Assembly (NCBI GenBank): GCA_039657365.1
Contig: CM077585.1
Location: forward strand, 54,185,272-54,249,271
DNA from: Stephania yunnanensis
Lineage: Eukaryota > Streptophyta > Magnoliopsida > Ranunculales > Menispermaceae
Direction: 5' to 3'
Length of the DNA stretch: 64,000 nucleotides
Below the pieces are notes generated by a model. The model made no database searches and was not told the origin of the DNA. It saw nothing but the letters and a program-made list of their open reading frames with translations. Below are positions 57,114 to 64,000 of the stretch, one piece after another. Numbering within the stretch: position 1 is the stretch's first letter; each line of letters opens with the position of its first letter. Made by a program: the position numbers and the translations under genes.

Positions 57114-58900
57114 GGTGTAAACGTTTCTTGATTGTGAGGAAAACTCACATGGGTGACATGTAAGACCATTATATATCTCATAAATTTATATCTCATTTAC
57201 ATATGTAACTTACCAACCTAAAGTTTTTTGAACTTTATTTCCGTTACCAGTTTGATGAAAATTAATTAAAAAGTAATACATATTGGAAGCTCAATATATG
57301 ATTCTCCCTCAAGCCTATATTAATTAAAAGAGCATCTTGTATATATCCATCATATAATTGCAGGGTCGGTTACCAGCCTTCCATATACTCCATTTTTTTG
57401 TAATTTCTATAATTTTGTATATAATGTAATAAATGAAGTATCGCGTCCTTTCATCCAAAAATCATATATAAGTGCTGACAGTTTTGAAGCTCGTGAGGAA
57501 GATAAAGTATAATTTTGGTGATATTGGACAATTTGGACTAGAGCGGTTTGAGCCACGAGACAAAAGCTCTTCTAGTAAAAACGACTTTCTTCATAGCACT
57601 CGAAAAACCAGTTTTCTTATTGATGATTTGAATTTTTATGTCATATATAACATTGTCCTTCACTTACTTTTTTAATTGTTAATTAACATCAATTATGCTC
57701 ATTATCAGGGATGTTAAGCTAGAATATTCACATGATAAGATTAAACTTTGTGCTTGATTTTTTTTTTTCTTAGATACTTGCTTGCTGATCCTTGGATTGT
57801 CAAGTTTATTTTTTTCTGAAAGTAAATTCAATCCTATAGCTCTTAATTATATAGGTCTAAGGAAAATGCATCAAAAGAGTAGGTTATATATATTTAGGAT
57901 CTAAAGAGAAGGTGACACTCAACCACTAAAACTGTTCTGCTCCCAATCCTGTGACAGAGAGACAGAGACATGTTCTAAAAAACTATTATTGTTCGGTATT
58001 TTGCCTAACATATAATTATAATGATAACAAAAGTTGAAAACTGTTAAAGACTTTTTATTACTAAATTTTAGGTCAAATGTACATGATCGATGTTGTCAAA
58101 GCATTCCCCAAAAAAAAAAAAAAAACAGTAAGACACAAAATAATTGTACACCCTTCCAATTAGGACTCTCATAAATCTTTCAAATTGCTTTGAGTTAGAA
58201 TGTTGGATTTCTAGGAAGTTTCCGCAAATCATAAAATACACGGATCCATTCATAATTTGAATTTGTTAATTGGATTGAATTGTAAAAGTTGTGATCCGCA
58301 TAAATTGGACTGGATTGCGGATTGCACACTTTAATCCGTGGATCAATACGTAATCCGGTCCAATTAATCGTTATATTCCTAATTACACTATATATACATA
58401 TATACTTTTAAGTTCTTAAACTATATTTAGATAGTATTAGCACTTTTATAGCATTAATTCATCTACTATTTATTCATACGTAATTGAAAAACTAAATTTT
58501 TGCAACGTAAGTTAATTTTTTCATATTCAAGTACACATTTTAAACTATCTAATCAAATAAATGTTAAAAATGTTAAAAATGAATATATTTGAATTAAAAA
58601 TCACATTCAACATTATTCTTACTAATTATATATTTCTTGGTTACCAATTAGAAATTGCCTAAAGGTTTAATTTAAATATTAATTTTATGGAGTAATAATC
58701 AATCTGCATAACTTGATTCAGTCCAATCCATATTTAGTAAAGTGGATTAAGTTAGATTAGCGAAATAAATGGACTGAACTGAATTACATTTTCTCAATCC
58801 GTGATAATTGAATTGGATTACGGATTGACCTTAATTGGATTGGATCTAATCTGTGTGCACCAACTTTAAGCTTCATTTCACTTCTCTTCACAAATTATTC
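56194..58900. other. AT-rich intergenic DNA, no gene seen
   Basis: No frame here shows a recognisable protein, and no tRNA was found. It includes a T homopolymer at 57052-57111. From 58250 to 58860 there is a stretch rich in GGATTGGA and its complement (for example GGACTGGATTGCGGATTG near 58305 and TGGATTACGGATTG near 58812), which looks like a decayed non-autonomous element. It ends about 40 bp upstream of the TATA box of the peptide gene. Confidence 0.5.
57052..57111 (-). repeat. Long T homopolymer (poly-A on minus strand)
   Basis: Nearly 60 T, broken by one C. On the minus strand this is a poly-A run, as left by retroposition of an RNA, but I could not recognise a gene or SINE body beside it. 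Assembly of such runs is unreliable, so its length is uncertain. Confidence 0.8.
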
Positions 58901-58902
58901 TA

Positions 58903-58910
58903 CTATAAAT
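58903..58910 (+). promoter_or_regulatory. TATA box of the peptide gene
   Basis: CTATAAAT, 86 bp before the chosen start codon. Transcription would begin about 25-35 bp further on, near 58935, giving a 5' leader of about 60 bases with no ATG in it. The ATG at 58909 overlaps the TATA box and lies upstream of the expected transcription start, which argues against using it. Confidence 0.7.
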
Positions 58911-58995
58911 GCAGACCTTGGTGATTTACAAAATCACATTTCTGAGAACTAATACACAGTACTGCAAAATCATTCTACACACACACACCCATAAA

Positions 58996-59427
58996 ATGAC
59001 AATAAGGAAAAACAATTCTCTCCCTTTCTTTCTTCTTCAATTTTCCCTCTTCTCTGCCTATCTCTTCTTCTGCGCCGAGGGACGCCGGTTTCGTGCTTTC
59101 GAGAGTAGTACTGATAATTCCTCATCGTCAGTTGGCACGTCCAAAGACTTGGCAGAAGTTGGGAGTGTCGGCATAGGTGATGGCTTGGACAAGTTCGTTA
59201 ATAATGTTAAGAGAATGAAGAACGCTGGGCCTAGTACTCCTGGTGTTGGGCATGACAACAAGTTCAAGTACAAAGTTAAGAGAACCTTTGATGAGGTTAT
59301 GAAATCTGGGCCGAGCCCAGGTGCGGGTCATCGTTGGGTCAATGCTTTTGGTGAGGCTGAGGCCATGGACTCCGGTGGCAGCCCCGGTAATGGTCACAAT
59401 AAAGTTACAGACTACAAGAGACATTAA
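58996..59427 (+). CDS. Secreted peptide precursor with three SGPS/GxGH motifs (PIP/CEP type)
   Basis: 143 residues, no intron. Residues 1-28 look like a signal peptide: basic MTIRKNN, then a hydrophobic run LPFFLLQFSLFSAYLFFC and AEG. A Ser-rich variable region follows. Three related motifs end in G-x-G-H: NAGPSTPGVGH (76-86), SGPSPGAGH (104-112) and SGGSPGNGH (126-134). This layout is that of precursors of small secreted plant peptides in the PIP/PIPL-CEP-IDA group. Those are cut out in the secretory pathway, often proline-hydroxylated, and sensed by leucine-rich repeat receptor kinases in defence, root growth or nutrient signalling. Motif 2 is closest to the PIP consensus (SGPS..G.GH) and motif 1 leans towards CEP (TPGVGH). 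Unlike most PIPs, the last motif is not C-terminal: nine residues (NKVTDYKRH) follow. The start is set by the signal peptide and TATA box. The frame has no stops or damage, the only such case here. Confidence 0.85.
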   Translation: MTIRKNNSLPFFLLQFSLFSAYLFFCAEGRRFRAFESSTDNSSSSVGTSKDLAEVGSVGIGDGLDKFVNNVKRMKNAGPSTPGVGHDNKFKYKVKRTFDEVMKSGPSPGAGHRWVNAFGEAEAMDSGGSPGNGHNKVTDYKRH

Positions 59428-61056
59428 TTAATATGAGATTAATTATAGGGGAGTGATAGAGTTTATTGAGACCCCCAAGTCACAATAACAGTAACTGTTG
59501 CTGGATACACCTCGAATTGCGTTATCACATCTCGAGGCTAGCGAGCATTGATTGTGAGATTTGTAGTGACTTAATGGGTGTTATTTTTTTATTTTTTTAT
59601 TTTTAAAATTACTGTCACATTGTTGCTTTTCCTTGGTATACATGTACTATGTTAACATTCTCATTAACGACGCTGGGAAACCACACTTCCTTGAATTAGT
59701 TAATTAGTTAGCCCCATTAACATTCTCGTAGTATTTTTTTAAAGTCGCTCAACAACATCACGACAAAATATACTTTTTAGAGTGGCTCAACAATATGGCG
59801 ACAAAATGGAGTAGTCCATAACATAAAACTCAAAGAGAAATTTTTCCTACCAAAAAAAGAGAATTTTTTTTTTTTTTTTTTTTTTTGGATTAACAAATAG
59901 AGAAGTTGAACACACTTTTCTCTCCATCATATCGTTCAAGCTATTACTCGATTAAATTTATATATTTGTCATGCCTAACACGAGGAGTACTAGGCCCAGT
60001 GTTCTTCATTCAAGCAACGTGCTCCACTGAGGAGCTCGTTATGCTCCTTCCCATGGAGTTTGATTTTTTCTCCTGAGTTACTAAATGGATCTCCACTTGC
60101 AGTTTGCTTGATTTGGATGTGTTTTCATCTTGATCTTTTTCTCAATGTTACTCCCCCCCAACTACCCCTGCATGTGTAAAGTTATGAAGCTACATTTCAC
60201 CTTACCCCATCAAGGCAATGATTTATCTCTTGAGAATTTTTTTAGGTGCTTCTTAGCTGACTTTTGCTAGATTTGGCGAATCCCTCATGATTGAATCATC
60301 AATCTTCTTTACTCTCTTCAACCACCCTGCATGCATCAAGTTCTACTTCTCCTCTCCCTTTATTTTCTTTCTCCCATGGTTTTTAATTGATAGGCGGCTC
60401 CACTACCACTTCTAACTGCCACTTCAAATATCTTTTGATTATCCCAAATCTCACCGAATTCCATGCATCAACCCTTTCTCCAATCCTTTTAAGCCCCCCT
60501 CATCATCCTGTGCTTACTCGTGCTGTTCTCCTTTCGACTCCACTATAGTCCAATATACTATATACAAAAACTCATTTCTTACCTATCATTCCCTCTCATT
60601 TTCTCCTACCCCACTGTCTTCACCTATTAATCTTCAACAGTTGCTTGTCTAAGCTCATCATGGGAGAGGAGTTGATTCACCAATTTGCTTACTGCAAGCT
60701 CATACCACAGGAGTGAGATAACTTGATTGTTGACCCTGAGATTAAAGCACCAACCACATGTCCATGCAAACTAAGTATCCTAGGAAGCTTAGCTACCATG
60801 AGAGATTTTAATAGTCAGGCACTTAGCCACAGCCATCTAAATGCTTAGAACATTATACTGAGAAGATAACTTTTTATGAAGTAGCTCCTAACTTGTTTCA
60901 GATCTATTTCTCTCCACCCTCAAATGTTATGAATTTCTTTCTTGAACAAGGCACTTGGTTGTTCGATCGATGACTATATATATTTTCCTTACTTTCCCAG
61001 GGATTCATCTATCCACCACAAATCTGTGAGCCCACCTCGAAACGCAGGGACATATC
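59428..61056. other. Intergenic DNA downstream of the peptide gene, no gene seen
   Basis: No coding similarity. A CCTCGAATTGCG...CATCTCGAGGC stretch at 59507-59540 resembles the ACGTG-type motifs of the LTRs. There are T-runs at 59586-59608 and 59866-59886. Pyrimidine-rich sequence at 60100-60660 could be a leader or a degraded LTR. Confidence 0.5.
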
Positions 61057-61072
61057 ACATATATGGGGGAAG

Positions 61073-61182
61073 CATAGAAGATGTATATGTCTTTCAGAGT
61101 AATTGGGGAGGCATATACATCCATATACATAGAAGATGTATATGTCTTTCTGAGTAATTGGGGAGGCATATACATTCATATA
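61073..61182. repeat. 55-bp tandem duplication
   Basis: The unit beginning CATAGAAGATGTATATGTC occurs at 61073-61127 and 61128-61182 with two or three differences. A frame reads through both copies (SFRVIGEAYTSI and similar), but nothing supports a gene. Confidence 0.85.
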
Positions 61183-61289
61183 AAAGTTTTGGTTGGGACT
61201 CCTTGTTATTTGGCATCACTCATCGATGAGTTGTTTACGGTCTTTTATATTCATGCGTTTCTTGATTCCTTTCATTCTATTTGCATGAA

Positions 61290-61710
61290 TTCGACTGCTT
61301 TGGATATTGTGAAATGTTGTGTATATGTCCTACTGGATTTACTTACCTGGGCTCGTCATTTTTATTTTGACTGAGTGCAGAGAGCATGCAGACAAGTAGC
61401 AGAGGAAATGCTTCATGGCTAGGTGAAACTTTTATATATTTTATAATTACTCTCATCTGATGATATTTACTGGGTTCCATAATTAGGTTGCCTAACTCCC
61501 CGATCTTTTTGTTGAGTTATGTATTAGTTGCTTCCGCTAAATTTGTAAATCTTGAATAAAATATTAATAACTCAACTTAAAATTGTGAATTGACTGAATA
61601 TGATGGATTGGAAGGCTGACTAGGCCTGCGTTGACCTTGCGAGACTGGCTCGGGGGTCCACGTGGGCTTAGGCCGGGCGGGGCCCAATTTGTGGAAAATT
61701 GGGGCCGACA
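61290..61710 (+). mobile_element. Gypsy LTR 3' end fragment
   Basis: CCTACTGGATTTACTTACCT, then CTCGTC...GACTGAGTGCAGAG (61330-61385), followed by GGAAGGCTGACTAGGCCTGC (61611-61630), and an end GGGGCCGACA at 61710. This matches the end of the Gypsy-2 LTR (53640-54150) closely in order. The left edge is approximate. It directly abuts antisense Copia-2. Confidence 0.7.
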
Positions 61711-62273
61711 CGAGAACGTCGATCGGTAAGATCACCCTCCCAATCTACATCGGAGTAACCCGATAATACCAATGGAAAGTTATCAAAGAAGTGAAGGCCA
61801 TGAAATAGAGTACCTTTCACGTATCGAAGGATGCGAAGAACGGCATTGAAGTGAGTAGTACGAGGGGCTGACATGAACTGACCGACAACATGAACCGCGT
61901 AAGCAATTTCCGGATGACTAACAATAAGATAAACAAAACTATCCACAAGCTGACGATATACTGTAGGATCTGACAGTAGTGCACCATCTGATGGAGTCAG
62001 CTTGACATTTATGTCTAATGGAGTGGAAACAATATTAGTATCAGTGATCACAGAGCGAGATATCAAATCAAAGGCAAACGTTTCTTCATAGTTAATGTCA
62101 TATTCATGTGTGTAGCCTTTAGCATCCAGACGAGCCTTATATTGCTCAATATAGCTGTCAGATCGAGTTTTGATCTCGTAAATCCACTTGCATCCAATCC
62201 GAGTCTTGCCATAGGGTAGCTCCACTAAGTCCCAAGTATGAGTCTTTTCTAATGCACACAGTTCTTCTGACAT
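61711..62273 (-). pseudogene. Copia-2 reverse transcriptase (internally deleted) and RNase H
   Basis: Begins with QQAMSEELCALEKTHTWDLV, ELPYGKTRIGCKWIYEIKTR and GYTHEYDINYEETFAFDLI, the fingers region. It then jumps near 62060-62045 to TNIVSTPLDINVKLTPSDG, a region that normally lies after the palm. The segment with the YVDD catalytic pair, about 200-250 residues, is absent without loss of frame. The RNase H part has YRQLVDSFVYLIVSHPEIAY, RILRYVKGTLFHGL and GYSDVDWEGDLTDRRS. Confidence 0.85.
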
Positions 62274-62279
62274 TGCTTG

Positions 62280-62831
62280 CTACCACAAGGGATCAGAACT
62301 AGCCTCTCGGTAGGAGGAGGGCTCATGTAAAAAAGAAATAGTAGAGAAACAATGATAATCTTTGAGGTAAGGGGGAGGTTCAGTTACCCGTTCAGACCGA
62401 CGAGGTGGAACAGGAGCAGGAACAGGACTATCAAAGGGGACAAATTCGTCGATGACGGGTGTTGGAACGAGATCATGATCATTGAGCTCATCTGGTGTAC
62501 CTGCAACGGGAGATGGGAAAAGCTCGAAAGAGGAGTTAGTGAGAAATAATTGTAGAGAGGATAGGGAACTTGGATAGGGTAGAAAACATGGTGTTTTCCC
62601 AAAAAGTGACATGTATGGAGATGCGTAATCTCCTAGAAAGAGGATCCCAACACCTATAGCCCTTATGTTCAATTCCATACCCGAGGAAACGACGTAGACG
62701 AACACGCGGTTCAAGTTTGGTATGTTCAGGGGGTTAAGAAGAACGAAACATGCACAACCAAATACCTGAAGATGAGAATAGTCTGGTGGGGTAGCATATA
62801 ATCGTTTAAAATGAGAGATGTTCTTTAACAC
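62280..62831 (-). pseudogene. Copia-2 integrase C-terminal region and linker
   Basis: 183-residue frame: YSHLQVFGCACFVLLNP (the usual HLRVFGCxCF), then FLGDYASPY, and a proline-rich linker PVPAPVPPRRSERVTEPP that ends in the reverse transcriptase lead-in EASSDPLW. A frame break at 62275 separates it from the next part. The region RCVFLGYSxxxKGYRC of the family is rearranged here (VGILFLGDY). Confidence 0.75.
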
Positions 62832-63222
62832 TAGTGTAGGAAGTCGATTAATGGTAAGACAAAATTTAAAGCAACTTCACCCCAAAACTTTTCTGGACAA
62901 GATGCAAAGAGAAGTTGAGCTCGTACATAATCTAGGATATGTCGATGTTTCCTTTCAGCTCGACCATTTTGTTGGGAGGTATACGAGCAAGAATGTTGAA
63001 CAATGATACCTCGCAATTTAAGAAACTGAAGAAGCATATAATCACGATATTCTAACGCATTGTCAGTACGAAGAATTTTGATTGTACGTGCAAATTGAGT
63101 TTTGATCATGTTAGCAAATTCAATATATGTTTGAGATATTTCAGATCGATGCTTTAGAAAATATATCCAAGTGAATCTGGAATAATCATCAATGAACAGT
63201 ACAAAGTATCGAATGCCACTAA
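62831..63222 (-). pseudogene. Copia-2 integrase catalytic core
   Basis: Reads HFSGIRYFVLFIDDYSRFTW, then IYFLKHRSE (63222-63120), with the first catalytic Asp in the IDDYSR motif. ILRTDNALEY has the second, and YTSQQNGRAERKHRHILD the catalytic Glu (AERK). All three members of the DDE triad are visible, though the 5' part of the domain and zinc finger are missing. Confidence 0.8.
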
Positions 63223-64000
63223 AGTGTAGAGCGCAGCTCCGCTATTTTATGTGAGATATGTTGAGTGCAACTCCATATCGTAGTGGGAAAACGTAGATCA
63301 TCTCGACTTAGTTTGTGTCTGCAACAGTTTCCACGTAGTGGTGAATGCTGAAACCTCGGTAGACCCGTGTCCCCGTAAACCGCGCATCTCTCGTGCAATG
63401 GACACTAGATAATCCCTATTTTAATTTCAAAGACAAATTATTCCAAAATTCTAGGATACCAAGACAAGTTAGGCTACAAAGCCCAAAGGAAATCTAATAC
63501 AAGTCTACTTAAATCTAAATTATTCCATTAGCATGTTTTTTAATCACTTTTGTTCAAGAATGACATCAAGTGTAGGACTTAAAGGCAATAAAACAATTTA
63601 CAAGGCATCATGTCACAATATTCATCCATGAATAGAGACAAGAATAACATGATGTGCAAGTTCAAGTAGTATTGTCTACCAATAGACTAATAAAGCAATT
63701 AAGATGAATGAAATGAAATATAAAATTCTCACAGTTGTACTTATAATTCACACGCTTTTCCTAATCTATCCGATCCATCGACAAATTTGAAATGCGTGCC
63801 TAAGCATCTGAGGTCTCCCCTTAGTTCCCTAACATTTAATAATATAACACTTTAGGCTAAATTGAAGTCGATACTAAATCGAACATTTTTTTTTTATTTT
63901 CAGCCAATTGGCCCATTTCGCATTTTTCAGGTAACGTCTCAACCGACTTTCGAATTCTTCACTTGTTATGGAAATATCAAATTTTTATTGATTTGGGTCA
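63218..64000. mobile_element. Rearranged Gypsy-4-family LTR fragment
   Basis: 63218-63325 is plus-oriented and matches 46115-46250 (GTAGAGCGCAGCTCCGC...GTAGATCATCTCGACTTAG). From about 63327 to the window end the sequence matches 45600-46060 in reverse (for example GTAGACCCGTGTCCCCG). The break within one LTR is therefore an inversion or two fragments joined head to head. No coding sequence. Confidence 0.75.

Larger units (their letters stand above)
61711..63222 (-). mobile_element. Copia-2: antisense Copia fragment without RT core
   Basis: Minus-strand order: integrase core (63222-62831), linker (62831-62280), start of reverse transcriptase (62273-62060), then directly the connection and RNase H (62060-61711). 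Both ends are cut: the left of the element (gag, protease, zinc finger) is missing beyond 63222 and the RNase H stops at the LTR end at 61710. No LTRs of its own. Frames are rather open (201, 183 and 92 residues), so this is younger than Copia-1. Confidence 0.85.

Noticed and set aside
57472..57675. 67-residue plus-strand open frame
   Set aside because: No recognisable domain and no promoter-like context; length is within chance for AT-rich DNA.
58909..58995. Earlier ATG giving a 172-residue peptide precursor
   Set aside because: It overlaps the TATA box, lies before the likely transcription start, and would bury the signal peptide behind 29 unrelated residues.
59058..59424. Two antisense open frames (71 and 98 residues) over the peptide gene
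   Set aside because: They mirror the GC-richer coding strand, have no domain or signal, and the plus frame has a signal peptide and three family motifs.
1..64000. CRISPR arrays, prokaryotic operons, integrated virus
   Set aside because: The repeat arrays have no regular spacers, there are no bacterial gene strings, and all polymerase-like sequence is accounted for by Gypsy or Copia elements without an envelope or movement gene.

Overview
This is nuclear DNA from a seed plant, probably a eudicot. It holds one intact-looking host gene in a landscape of decayed LTR retrotransposons nested inside one another, plus a small piece of organelle-like DNA. The plant assignment rests on Gypsy chromovirus proteins ending in a chromodomain, Copia proteins, plant tRNA primer-binding sites, plastid trnK and ndhE fragments, and a plant signalling-peptide precursor. 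Nothing bacterial (operons, Shine-Dalgarno sites, CRISPR) is present.

Layout. 1-697 is the 3' end of a Gypsy LTR. 1205-13136 is a solo LTR of the same family, flanked by an imperfect 5-bp duplication and split by a complete antisense Gypsy element (Gypsy-1, 2973-12271). 13137-14420 is AT-rich spacer with two facing microsatellites. 14421-18361 is the larger part of a decayed Copia element (Copia-1). It was split by one very large insertion, Gypsy-2, at 18362-54150, with a perfect GCATG duplication on both sides; Copia-1 resumes at 54151. Gypsy-2 carries inside it: a solo LTR within its 5' LTR (about 20581-23390); an antisense non-autonomous LTR element, LARD-1 (about 25068-37582); a solo LTR C at 38390-40610 (duplication GATGA); a solo LTR D at 42155-44318 (duplication GTTAA); and Gypsy-4 from 44458 to about 51298, which has lost its 3' LTR. 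LARD-1 itself contains a 437-bp solo LTR, a small foldback, the 3' half of Gypsy-3 (integrase, chromodomain, LTR) and about 2.3 kb of organelle-like DNA.

54151-61056 is the most host-like stretch. It has two DNA-transposon-like elements and one convincing gene at 58996-59427, a 143-residue secreted peptide precursor with three SGPS/GxGH motifs of the PIP/CEP type and a TATA box. From 61073 to the end there is a tandem duplication, another LTR end, an antisense Copia element without its reverse transcriptase core (Copia-2), and a rearranged LTR fragment.

No retrotransposon gene here is intact: every gag and pol has stops or frameshifts, and many stops in Gypsy-4 look like cytosine deamination. 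The most interesting unexplained pattern is an array of a 12-bp palindrome, TTAGCGCGCTAA and variants, found about 0.9-1.2 kb from the start of six different LTRs. The Gypsy-2 LTR has a different dyad at a similar place. Boundaries were read by eye; those given as approximate could be off by tens of bases.
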